From Oryzias latipes (Eukaryota > Chordata > Actinopteri > Beloniformes > Adrianichthyidae): a stretch of DNA of 64,000 nucleotides. Shown one piece after another: positions 39,006 through 49,600 of this stretch; within the stretch, counting starts at the first letter, position 1; every line of letters begins with the position of its first letter. The notes under the pieces are model-generated. The model was not told the origin of the DNA and did not search any database. It saw nothing but the letters and a program-made list of their open reading frames with translations. A program made the translations under genes and the position numbers. The stretch spans positions 10,104,586-10,168,585 of the forward strand of contig NC_019860.2 in NCBI RefSeq assembly GCF_002234675.1, in the 5' to 3' direction.

Positions 39006-39416
39006 GAAGAAAAATAAAATTCACATTGAAACTGCATTAAACATATCTGAATCACTGCAGAATTAGCAATGACGCAGGTCCGTCATGGTAAAGATCATGA
39101 TTTTATGTGGAAATGCATCATCTTTTCCTGTCTTTCTCAACACTTCCAGCAAATCTTCGAGGGCGGGGTTGACACGTTGCAGCCTGCTGGGAGCGGTAGG
39201 GTGTTTTTCAGGTGTTGCAAAGAATGTACAAGCATTTACAAAACGCCACCATGTGTGTGTGCCGTCTGCCCCTACAGGAATCTGAAGGAACTACGCGAGT
39301 AGATGCGTGAAGTCATCAGAACCACAACGGAGGTTGGGTCCTGTCTGTCTGTCTGTCGGCAGGCAAATTTGTGTCAGATTGCATAATCCTCAATCACAAA
39401 TCTTCATAAATCTCAG

Positions 39417-40604
39417 CTATAGAAGTGGGTCTGGACCTGAGGGGGCCCCTCTGGACCCTCCCGGCTCTCTAAATGAGGCTCTGTGGACGAGGTGAGACGC
39501 TCGTGCACGGAGCCTCTGCAGTTTGGGTCCCATGCTGCTGAACGACGACCTCCTCCTAAGCAAGACCGACCCCCTGGGTTTGGGCCCCTTGTCCATAAAG
39601 CTGCTGTGAGACCTAGCCAGGGCCTTTTTCTCTTCCGTTGGGGCATCGGGGGCCTCGACATCTGCAATGATGTCTTGAATGTCTCCTCCTATGCTCTTGT
39701 TAAGGTAGTGGCAGGCCTTCCGGCCGCTGTAGTCCCTCAGGTTCACGTCGGCATTGTAGGCCCCCACCAGGAGCTTCAGCACGTCCAGGTGTCCCTGCAT
39801 GGCGGCCAAGTGAAGTGGGGTGTAGCCTGCACTTGTGCGCCCATTCACGCTGGCATCGACGTGATGCCGCTCAGCCGCGGTCAGGATCTGGACCAACAGT
39901 TCCGACTTGCCGTGCTTGGCGGCCCAGTGCAGGCAGGTGAAACCGGTGACGAAGTCCTTCCTCTGGAGGAGGTTAGGATCCACGTCAAGCAGCCGGCTCA
40001 GGCTGTCCCACTCCCCATCAGAGGAGTACATCATCCACTCGTGCTCCAGGGGGTCCAAAGCCGCCGGCGTCCTCTCGTCTTCCCCCAAAGAGTCGGAGTC
40101 ACCCCTGGGGGGCAGCGAATTCAGGCTGCGGCGCACCTGGAGGGAGCTGTCCTTCATCACCTGCAAGAAGCGTTTGCGGCTGCACCGCAGAGAGCTGCCA
40201 TCCTCGCTGCCAGTCTGGCTCCGCCCTTCGTCTGAGTCCTCCAGCTGCCACGCTGCATCCAGGACTGCCAGACTAGTGGGGACCAATTGGGTCCCAGTTT
40301 TGGTACCGGTTTCTGTGAGTTCAGTGGGAATCTGGGTTTCACTTCTGGTATGAGGAACTTCAGCCTTAGTTCCATCTACCTCAGGTAAGGTGCAGACAGC
40401 TCCATCCTCGGGGGAGACTTTAATCGTGGGGATTTCAGCCTCCCCCCCTCCCGCACCCTCAACACTTACTCTGCTGTCTCGGTTCCCCATGGCGCGTGAG
40501 CTTTGCTCCCTTCTTTCGCGCGCGTGCTCTTCTGGCTTCCCCTCCGCGGTGTGAGAACGCGGAACCTCATCGTTTCCTGTACCTGTGCGCTCAGGTGTGG
40601 CCAT
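39417..40604 (-). CDS. sowahd: Sosondowah (SOWAH) family ankyrin-repeat protein, sowahd-like
   Basis: Single-exon gene of 395 aa, as SOWAH genes are usually intronless. The N-terminal half (1-185) is acidic and Ser/Thr-rich with low complexity. EHEWMMYSSDGEWDSL at about 187-202 is the conserved entry to the ankyrin region. Two clear ankyrin repeats follow: TGFTCLHWAAKHGKSELL at about 220 and AGYTPLHLAAMQGHLDVL at about 259, then DYSGRKACHYL. The tail is basic (RRRSSFSSMGPKLQRLRARA). The N-terminal helical SOWAH domain of the longer A, B and C members is not visible, which favours the D member. Function is poorly known, and sowahc is the alternative name. The start at 40,604 is the first ATG of the frame in a GC-rich 5' region; a second possible ATG is at residue 39 (MGNRDSR). 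Confidence 0.85.
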   Translation of the reverse strand: MATPERTGTGNDEVPRSHTAEGKPEEHARERREQSSRAMGNRDSRVSVEGAGGGEAEIPTIKVSPEDGAVCTLPEVDGTKAEVPHTRSETQIPTELTETGTKTGTQLVPTSLAVLDAAWQLEDSDEGRSQTGSEDGSSLRCSRKRFLQVMKDSSLQVRRSLNSLPPRGDSDSLGEDERTPAALDPLEHEWMMYSSDGEWDSLSRLLDVDPNLLQRKDFVTGFTCLHWAAKHGKSELLVQILTAAERHHVDASVNGRTSAGYTPLHLAAMQGHLDVLKLLVGAYNADVNLRDYSGRKACHYLNKSIGGDIQDIIADVEAPDAPTEEKKALARSHSSFMDKGPKPRGSVLLRRRSSFSSMGPKLQRLRARASHLVHRASFREPGGSRGAPSGPDPLL

Positions 40605-40930
40605 CCTCCTGACGTTTGGGCGCGCGCGCGCGCCTCCACGCGCGGCGCGAGTCTGAGGTCGCTCTCACGCCAAGCGCCTTCTCAAGCCCACGCACTCTTT
40701 AAATTAAAGGAGTCCCGAGCGGCTCCAGCGCTCTGAAGTCCCCGGTTAGCCCCGCCCCCGTGAGAGTTCCTCCTCGGCAGAATTCCAGAACTTGAGTTGG
40801 GACAACAACGCGCAGTCAAACCGGGCCCGAACCTGAACTCCCTCAGGGACAAGCTGCTAAAACACACTGACGGAAAACACAAGGAGTAATCCTTTAATGT
40901 TCTTTGTCTCCTAGCAACCGAGGAAATCAA
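40605..40930 (-). promoter_or_regulatory. CpG-rich promoter of the sowahd-like gene
   Basis: Very CpG-rich, including a CGCGCGCGCGCG run at about 40,620 and GCCCCGCCCCC (Sp1-like) at about 40,750. CpG density falls sharply on both sides. Confidence 0.55.
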
Positions 40931-41507
40931 GTCTGCGCATGACCTCTCAAACCCGGATTAAGACGTTTATTTTATACTTTGTGTGAATTTTAACGAGCAC
41001 TATTCATAAACGAACCAGTTAATTAAAAACCCACTCCAATTAAAGTCACGTTGTTGGTGTTTTTAACATTTTCTCATGTCATTTTTCTCATGTTGCAGGA
41101 CGTGTATAAAGACAATTAAGCTTTAAATGATGTGTGATCTGCGGTTGTCTGTAATGAAATTGTTGGGATTTAGGACCAGACAAAAACCAAAAGCTTGTAG
41201 CTGTAACATAGGTGCTTCTTCAGTTGCTGGACCACAAGCTCCCCGCTCCGCTCCATTCTGATGCATGCACTTGCAGACAAATAGATCCATGTATGTCTGT
41301 TTTCCTTGTCTGAGCATGAATGTGGCTCTAAACCAGAGGTGGGCAAACTACGGCCGTCAAAATTGGTCTAAATTCTTTATTGATAATCCTTCTTGTTTTA
41401 TTTTCCTTGTAATTCTGGTGTCTCCCCATAGATGGTGCTCTACAAATAAATTGACCTTTGTTTAGTTGCAGAAAGTTATTCTGCAGTCATGTGGTTTTTG
41501 GAAGATT
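40931..41507. other. Intergenic with a hAT-like end
   Basis: CAGAGGTGGGCAAACTACGG at about 41,334 matches the common end of hAT elements. The partner end is not visible. Nothing else is recognised. Confidence 0.4.
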
Positions 41508-41976
41508 TGGGCTATGTCTGAATTCCTTCACTACATAGTGCACTATATAGTGCGTTCTTCAATTTATAGTGCTGTCCGAGTATACAATTCCAAAATCGAG
41601 TCTCCTAGAAACTTCCCAGAAATCTGTGCTACAAACCAGTGTGCATCAATGCTCAATAGATTGGCGAATATAAACCACAATGCATTGCATTTAAACAATT
41701 TTTGCAAAGCAGATATATTTAAATGTATTTTTTAAAGAAAATATAAACGTTTTCATTTGCAGAACACACTGGATTCATAAATAATCGTTGCAAAATGTTC
41801 ATATCATTTTTCACTTCGTGAATTCAATGCCGTTATATTTGCTGTTTAAAAAAGAAAAAAACAAAGTAGTGAGCATGGTGTCCAAATGGCTTTGAAATTC
41901 CAGGGCACTAGATAGTCATGTACTATATAGTTTTTTAGTAGTTAGGGGTCAGGGTGAAAATTCGGACACAGCCTCG
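41508..41976. mobile_element. Inverted-repeat MITE, complete
   Basis: Ends are GGGCTATGTCTGAATT and AATTCGGACACAGCC, with subterminal CACTATATAG and CTATATAG motifs. A partial relative lies at 44,500-44,875, sharing ACCACAATGCATTGCATT and GGGCACTAGATAGTC. It is non-autonomous. Confidence 0.7.
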
Positions 41977-42618
41977 TTGTTCGAGTTGCATTGTCATTTA
42001 TGCAATCATTTCAACACCACATAAATGCCACAGTTTTGAAATTAAAAACTTCACAATGATCTGTTTTCAAATCCATGCCAGTGCGAAACCGGAGACAAAG
42101 CATGATCAGTGGGATCAACTCAATAATTCTTATACTAAAGTCCCCCTTTTTTTTAAAATTTGCTTTCACCATTTGAGGCGACATCCACTCTGTTTATCAG
42201 GCACACCCGGCTGCTCACCTCCATCTGACCACAGCATTTGCAAAGGAAGCAACAGAAAAACAGGCATAATGTGACCCCGGGCAATCAAAGGTAAGTAATT
42301 GGTTTAGACCATGACATGGGCTCAGTGTGTGTCTGTTGTTAGATCACAAGGATCCATATATATTTTTTGGTTGATTCATTTGAATGAGGAATTTTGAGAA
42401 ACCGGTCCGACGTAAGGCGCCGCTTGTCGGATTCTTTTGTGGCCAAGTCCGGTTTAGATGGGTTCTGATAAATTACCATAAAACTGGAAGAGCAGACATC
42501 AGGACCAGCATTTGACCACAATCCTTTCATGACAGGCTGATTGGGGAACATGTTGGCCTCTAAACCATAGAATCACAACCCTCTTCATATATGACTTATA
42601 CACTTTTCTTTTCTTTTT
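41977..42618. other. Intergenic, nothing recognised
   Basis: No coding, RNA or repeat signal that I can support. Confidence 0.4.
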
Positions 42619-42831
42619 AAAACCCTTGTGCTATCCTAGGCACTTTAACATTGGGGGTTGGGTCATCTAGACCCACTAGACAGTGCTCTGAACCTTTTTT
42701 CTTCAATGATTTGTGATCTTCATTGGTGTCCATGGATTACATGAAATCTTTCCACCTTTATCCACCTTTGTCATGGTAGGAATAACACGTCAAAGTAAGG
42801 GTGGGGTCATCTTAGGTAGCACAAGGGATAC
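42619..42831 (+). mobile_element. TTAA MITE
   Basis: Left end AACCCTTGTGCTATCCTAGG, right end GGTAGCACAAGGGATA. The right target copy has drifted. Confidence 0.82.
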
Positions 42832-43397
42832 GGAAATTTCTCTTTTGAAGATTCTTCAAGGTTTTCAGAATGAACATAAAATCAGACACAAAAAAGAAAG
42901 AAGCGAGCTTTTTGAAAACATTCATTTTAATCTGGACATAGAATATAAAAGGTTCCATAAATGTTCTCATGAAATGGAATAAAACATCAGATTCAGTCAT
43001 GCTCCAAGGGACGAATCTCATATAAAGTGTTCAGTCTGACAGAATCAAGGACATATTTTACAGCATATCCTCACAGAAGATGAAAACTCCTTTATAAAAA
43101 AGCAGGTTTCTTAAAAAATAAAAAAAGCTAAAAACTTTTTTTCCATTTCAGCAATGACTAGCCAAACAGTCATGGATGAGTCCAGGTTTTCAGCCAGAAA
43201 AACGACCATTTGACGTTCATGAAGCTCTACAGGATCTAAGTATCAGTTCTGTCTGTGCTCTTAAGAACCAAAAATGTAATCTTTAGTTGTGTTCTAGCAC
43301 AAGGTCATCACAACTTTGTTTGCATAGATGAAAAGCTGTGAGGTGGAATAAAAGAGAAACTCTGGAAAAAATCTGTCTATGAAGAGTTGATTCCATC

Positions 43398-43522
43398 GCA
43401 GTAGTAGGTTTAAAAGTTGTCATCCGGACTTGGTTTTATCGTTGAAGGCTTTATCGTTGAAACGTTAAACGTTTTCAACTTAAAAACCAAGTCCGGATGA
43501 CAACTTTTAAACCTACTACTGC
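43398..43522. repeat. 125-bp near-perfect palindrome
   Basis: Two arms of about 40 bp, each GCAGTAGTAGGTTTAAAAGT plus GTCATCCGGACTTGG, are inverted around a short centre containing GTTGAAACGTTAAACG. The arm motif matches the ends of the Penelope-like element at 795-1384. It is probably the fused terminal repeats of that family. Confidence 0.8.
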
Positions 43523-44499
43523 CCTGAAATAAATCCTTACAATCCTCCAGTTCAGAGACTTCACATCTCTTACTCAAGCCACGTTCACACCAGCTCGGAA
43601 ACGAGCGTTCAAGGGACCACTTCCATTCAAAGCGTTCAAAGCTCTCCTGTTCACGCAACTTTTTAAGTGTCTTTTGGGGTGTTCTGTACAAAAACCATTG
43701 AACTGGCGTTAAGAGACAAGCTTTGACAAATCAGGGACTTGGATTTGGTAGTGACGTATGGCTACTGCCAAGTGATCATGGAGGAGAAATTAATAATTGC
43801 CATTTGTGCCAGGACGGTATCTATGACACCGAGTCTTACATATATATCGGAATAGAGCTGTGAGAAAAAAAAATCCTGGAGCGAGATTTACAACCAGTGA
43901 CATTTTGCACCAAAACTCTTCAAACTGTAGGTGATGGATAAGCAATAATAAACAGTAGAAAAAAGGAGAAGAAGAAGAAGCCCCTCCCTGTTTGTCCAGT
44001 GTGAACACCATGGGCTAGATAGGCGTTCAAGAACCCGCATTTAGCGCGTTCTTGTACGCGAGTCACATCCCCGTTGTGTCTATAGCATCAGAGTTAAAAC
44101 AACAATGCAGAGGACATTTAACCAGTTCGAAACATTTTTAAACAGTTCAAACTTTTCAGTAAATAAATATTAAATTCAGGTGACATAAAAAACTACAGAG
44201 TGATGATACAAAAAATAATAATTTAGTTTTAAAACTTTCAAAAATACGGGTGTCCTCTTTAGTTTCTGAATACGTTTTTAGACAAACTTGTTTAAAAAAA
44301 TAATGTACATGCTTTTCTCAATATTAAAAATATTTAACAGCATTAGAGTACAATTTAAACCAATTTAGTTTCTTCCACACGTTTCCCTTTTTCTTTGCAA
44401 AACTTTCCACCTTCAACTAGGTTTTTCTGAAAACTTTATTAGTCCCTTTCCCTGGTCACACCTTGGTTGTTCACCATTTTTTTCGTGGAGTCCCAATCT
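43523..44499. other. Region downstream of mid1ip1
   Basis: No gene seen. A TTTATT at 44,434 (AATAAA on the minus strand) could end the mid1ip1 transcript. The rest is AT-rich. Confidence 0.35.
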
Positions 44500-44875
44500 A
44501 CAATTCCTGAATCCAGTGCCCTGGAAATTTCCCAGAAGTCTCTGCGAAAAATTAGTGTGCATTAATGCTCATTAGATTGCCAAATATAGACCACAATGCA
44601 TTGCATTGGAATGATTTGTAAAGTGAAAAATATTTCTTTAAAGTAAGGTTTTTTTATATAAAAATTCAAAGTTTTCATCATCAGAACACAGCGGATTCAT
44701 AAATAGTCTACATAAAATGTTATTATTTTTACGGTTTTTACTTTGGCAAATGGATGAGGTTAGATTTACCACTAAACATAAAAGTAGGGATCATGTGTCC
44801 GAATTGCATGAAAATCAAGGGCACTAGATAGTCCTGGACTATAGGGGAACAGTGAGGGAATTTGGACACGGTGTG
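44500..44875. repeat. Partial copy of the 41,508 MITE
   Basis: Shares AATGCTCATTAGATTG-like, ACCACAATGCATTGCATT and ACTAGATAGTCC blocks with 41,560-41,960 and ends GGAATTTGGACACGG. The left end is degraded. It may lie in the 3' UTR of mid1ip1. Confidence 0.6.
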
Positions 44876-44900
44876 ACACGTTCACAGGCCATGGGAAATC

Positions 44901-45329
44901 TCAGTTGCTGCACCCGATCCCTTCTTTGTAGCGGCTTGTGAGCGTGTTGGCTTTGTGTGTGAGCTTGGCCAGAATGGCGTGCAGTCCGTTGAGGTGGAAG
45001 TGGAGCTCCTTCTGCAGGTCGTCCTCCCCCTCTGCCGCGCGCGCGTCCTCCATCCCACCCGGCGCCCCGCCCCACTCAATGTCATGGCGGATGGATTTGA
45101 GCAGGACGTAGGAACCGTACATATCCGGCTGGAGGTAGCCGCCGCTGCTGCTGCTGCCACCGCCCGTGGCGGTCGCCATCAGTTCCCCGCTGTCCTCTGG
45201 CGGGAAGTCCCGCAGCATGCTGGGTAGCATGACTGTCTGGTCCATGTTGTTAACGGCGCCGATGAAGCGGCTCATGGCGTTGAAGAGCGAGTTCTTCTGG
45301 TGGTAGGATTCACTCACCTGCATCATCAT
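44901..45329 (-). CDS. mid1ip1: MID1-interacting protein 1 (Spot14 family)
   Basis: One coding exon of 142 aa, shorter than human MID1IP1 (183 aa). The loss falls in the low-complexity middle, which here is GGGSSSSGG and an acidic AEGEDDLQ stretch. The N-terminus, with [20 protein letters not shown] then MDQTVMLPS, and the C-terminal helix, with [19 protein letters not shown] then TLTSRYKE, are diagnostic of the THRSP/MID1IP1 family. The product binds the microtubule regulator MID1 and promotes acetyl-CoA carboxylase polymerisation in fatty-acid synthesis. The start is one of three consecutive ATGs. The neighbour tspan7 is also its neighbour on human Xp11.4. Teleosts have more than one mid1ip1 paralogue, and I cannot tell which this is. 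Confidence 0.93.
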   Translation of the reverse strand: MMMQVSESYHQKNSLFNAMSRFIGAVNNMDQTVMLPSMLRDFPPEDSGELMATATGGGSSSSGGYLQPDMYGSYVLLKSIRHDIEWGGAPGGMEDARAAEGEDDLQKELHFHLNGLHAILAKLTHKANTLTSRYKEGIGCSN

Positions 45330-45937
45330 GCGTCAGCGGGCGGCCAACTCGGACCGTAAAAGCTTCTTAGAGGATTAGCGCTCCGGTTCTGGCTCGCTTC
45401 TAATTCAGCCGTGGTCTCATGGGGAACTCACCGCAGCTTACAGGAGTCCAGAACCAAGAAATTGAGGTCCAAACAGCCTGGAAAACAAACGAGCAGATGA
45501 AGTTGGAGGTCAATATCCTCATCAGAGTGGTTCTGATCCTGCAGGTCAAACAGATACAGCCTGCACCCATTATCGGACAGTTTTGTTTTTACTATATATT
45601 TACTAGGATAGCATGACATCCGCGATTTTTATAAAACGACTTTTTAATTTTATTTTAATGTAATCTGAAAATTCATGACGCATAGACAGGAAGAAGGCGG
45701 CCCATATAATGTCACGCCACTTTTTCAGCAGCCCGCGGCGGTACTTCCGGGTCTCGCTGTCGGACTTAGCCGCGACCAAAACAACCGACATGGGAAGGAT
45801 AAAAGTTTACCTGAGTTCCTATCCTGAGGGGAACACCTGGACGCGACGCGTTTGTTCATAGAGAGCACCGAGCTTCAGCGGATCCCTGGCGAGGCTCCAG
45901 TAAAGCTGGGAAGGGAGGAAGGCGGGGTCCGTTGTAG

Positions 45938-45959
45938 CACGTGACAGGCAACAGCCAAT
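45938..45959 (-). promoter_or_regulatory. E-box and CCAAT box upstream of mid1ip1
   Basis: A perfect CACGTG (45,938-45,943), extended as GCACGTGAC, is followed 11 bp on by CCAATCAGAGC. E-boxes of this type bind USF, SREBP and ChREBP/MLX, which regulate lipogenic genes of this family. The site is about 610 bp upstream of the start codon, in the expected promoter. Transcription start is not determined. Confidence 0.45.
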
Positions 45960-46177
45960 CAGAGCGCAGTGCTGGTTGCACGCAGTTCTTCAATGTTTTG
46001 GGCCTCGCAGATTTATTGTTTGGTTTATTTCAAAGCAGGAAAAAAAAGGAAAAGAAAAAAAAATGTTGAACTATTAATGCATAAATTGATTAGAAAACAA
46101 AAAAATATAGGATGATTTACTCATAATATAGATGCTTACACTTAAAAGTACATGCATATGACACATTAAATCAGTTA

Positions 46178-46180
<3 letters not shown>

Positions 46181-46226
<46 letters not shown>
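46181..46226. repeat. (TA)23 microsatellite
   Basis: Uninterrupted TA repeat between mid1ip1 and tspan7. Confidence 0.97.
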
Positions 46227-46232
<6 letters not shown>

Positions 46233-46670
46233 AATTTATAAAATGAAGAAAAAACAAACAAAAAAACAGCTCTTACCTTCTCCTGGGAAAAAAAATGATC
46301 CAGTCCAGAACAGATATTCACCGCTCACAAACAAGTTTATTATTCTTCATAAACAGATGAACTGTTTTTACAGTTTAGATCTTCTTAATTCATAAGGAAT
46401 TTCTTCAACATCAGGAAGTTAAGGCATCCTGAACCAGTCTGTTACACACCGTCCGATAAACATTCTGGTGTCACAGAAAAATTCTTAACAAGAAAAGAAT
46501 GAAACTCTTAAAACAAACACAAAAAGATGATATCAGTTTGCTGCTGGTTGTTAAAGTGATCCGATCGTGATGTTTTCTGTAAAACAGAAGAGAAACCAAA
46601 AGAAGTCAGACAGTGTGGTGGATGGAAATAGAATCAAATTTGATATTCATAAAAAATAATAACGTACCTG

Positions 46671-49600
46671 TCAAACCATCTCGTACTGGTACGAGCTGAT
46701 GAAGTGGGAAAGGCAGCAGGCCAGACACATCCCGAACACCTGACACACACAAAACCCGTTAACTGCCAAAGCTTTCACAGAGAAATCCTGCAGTAATATG
46801 CAGCAGCGGTGTCACATCTGTACCTGAGAGAAGGCGATGCCAAAAGTTACTCCAGCAATGATTCCAACGTTGTTCTCGATGAAGGACACCACCAACTCAA
46901 AACAGCCCTAAGGAGACAGTACCATCAGCCACATACCTGATGCAGACAGCTCATGTTTAATTCCAAAAAAAAAGATGGTGACTAATTTTATGTCTTGCGT
47001 TGAGCAATATTTCCTTTTTTTTTTTATTTTTTTACTTGTTCTGTTCAACAGCTGAGGAAGCAGGTCAGAGCTGAAGGCCTCTTGTGTTGGACAGATTTTA
47101 CTGTTACAGTGGGGGTTTATGGCTCTTCAGACAAACTGAGTGTGTATTTGTAGAAAACCCTTTTTTGTATTTGAGGCTAAGATTTATTTTTGATAATTAT
47201 ATTTGTATGCATTCCTTGTTGGACCGGAAGAAAAGAAGAGAAAGGGAGATAAGGGGTTAGAATGGGGGAGATAGGGAGGGGGGGGCAGTCGATAATTCAA
47301 AGTCATAACATAAGAGTGTCATAATTTAATTGCGTGACTTACTTCACACATCAACAAATAGACTGCACAGAGCTATTTACAGACTGGCACTATATTTATA
47401 CGTTAATGATGGAATATTGATCTCACAAGGCTTATGCACACAATATCACACAATGCACAATATCCATGCCCATGTTTGTGCAAAAGTAAATAAGCTGGTG
47501 GGTTGAAAGAACGTGTGCTAGAGTGTACCTTGATGCTCCAGTAAAGACTGGTGGCCCCACCCCCCACACCCCAGAGCTAGGGACAGACAGCGCAGCATCC
47601 CAGGCGATCCAGTCATCCAAGAAACCCACCATCAAACAAGGAACCGGACCCCCACCACGAAAACGGAGGCCAAGACCCGGCAGCCCCCCGGCCGAGGAGT
47701 AGGAGGAACAGAGAGGGCGCAGAGCCGGAGCCCCAGCCCGGGCAGGGACTGGCCCCGCCCTACCCCTAGGCGCCCTGGGTAGGGCCCAATAGCCTGACAG
47801 CTTGAGACCCATGCCAACGCCCAGACTAGAGGCACGCCACCGCCCGGGAGTCGGAGGCCCCACTTACCCCAACCCCAGAGGCAAGCCGTAACAACCTATG
47901 GTCAGCCCGCACTGCACACCCGTGTAACCTGCCCGCCAGCCCCACCAAGGACAAAATGGGGGAAGCAGCAGAAACCGACCGTCCGACTAGGAAGTTGGAC
48001 AAAGGTGACCAACAGAGGCCCCAGACAGGGCCAGATGTTGGTGAGCCTGAGGACCAGACTCTAGTTGCTGAGAGCAACGTGGAAAAAAGCCGCAAGGTCA
48101 GGGACGCAGGAACCTCCACACCCCACCAACACCCCGACAGCAGACGCCAGCCCGTCTCAACCAGTCTGGGGGGCAGACAGGGGACAGGGAACTACATGGC
48201 CATCCGGCTCTCTTTGGTGTGTGTGTATTTAAAGAGGTGCAATAGGTGAACCAGGGCATACAGAAACAAGTCCACCAGAGGGCCCTATGTGAGTGTATTT
48301 TTGTATGTTGGTGTTTAATGTGTAGCCCAGAGGAGAGAGAGTTGTTATTGGAGCAGACTTTAATGGGCATGTTGGTGAGGGCAACAGAGGTGATGAGGAG
48401 GTGATGGGCAGGTTTGGTGTGAAGGAAAGGAATCTGGAGGGACAGATGGTGGTGGACTTTGCGAAGAGGATGGAAATGGCTGTAGTCAACACTTACTTCC
48501 AGAAGAGAGAGGAACATAGAGTGACATACAGAAGTGGAGGTAGGAGTACTCAGGTGGACTACATCCTATGTAGACGAGGTCATTTGAGAGAGGTTAATGA
48601 CTGCAAAGTGGTGGTAGGAGAGAGTGTAGCCAGACAGCACCGCATGGTGGTGTGTAAGATGACTCTGGAGGTCAGGAAGAAGAAGATAGGGAAAACAGAA
48701 AAGAAGACCAAGTGGTGGAAGCTCCAGAATGAAGAAACTTGTGAGGAATTTAGGCAGAAGTTGAGGCAGGTCCTGGGTGGTCAGGATGAGCTTCCAGAGG
48801 ACTGGGAAACTACAGCAGAGATTATCAGGGAAACAGGTAGGAAGGTGCTAGGTGTGTCATCTGGAAAGAGGAAAGACGGTAAAGAGACTTGGTGGTGGAA
48901 TGAGGAAGTACAGGAATGCGTCCAGAGGAAGAGGTTGGCTAAAAGGAAGTGGGATGTAGAAAGGACTGAGGAAGGTAGACAGGAGTACAAGGAAGCGCAG
49001 CGTAGAGTGAAGAGAGAGGTGGCAAAGGCCAAACAGAAAGCTTACGATGAGCTTTATGACAGGTTAGACACAAAGGAAGGAGAGAAGGACTTGTACAGGC
49101 TAGCCAGACAGAGAGACAGAGATGGGAAGGACGTGCAACAGATAAGGGTGATTAAGGACAGAGATGGAAAGGTGCTAACAACCCAAGAGAGTGTACAGAA
49201 AAGATGGAAGGAGTATTTTGAGGAGCTGATGAACGAGGAAAATGACAGGGAAAGAAGGGAGGAAGATGTGGTTGTTGTGGAGCAGGAAGTAGCAGAGATT
49301 GGAAAGGATGAGGTTAGGAAGGCTCTGAAAAGGATGAAGAGCGGAAAGGCCGTTGGTCCTGATGACGTACCTGTGGAGGTATGGAAGTGCCTAGGAGAGA
49401 CAGCAGTGGAATTTCTAACAAGGTTGTTCAATAGGATTTTAGAGAGTGAGAAGATGCCTGAGGAATGGAGGAGAAGCGTTCTGGTCCCGATCTTTAAAAA
49501 CAAGGGTGACATGCAGAACTGCAGCAACTATAGAGGAATAAAGTTGATGAGCCACACAATGAAGCTGTGGGAAAGAGTAGTGGAAGCCAGGCTTAGGAAG

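Noticed and set aside
39483-40235. 250-codon open frame on the + strand
   Set aside because: It is the antisense shadow of the sowahd-like gene; the minus frame has clear ankyrin repeats.
49054-49527. 157-codon minus-strand frame
   Set aside because: It is an antisense shadow of the RTE reverse transcriptase.
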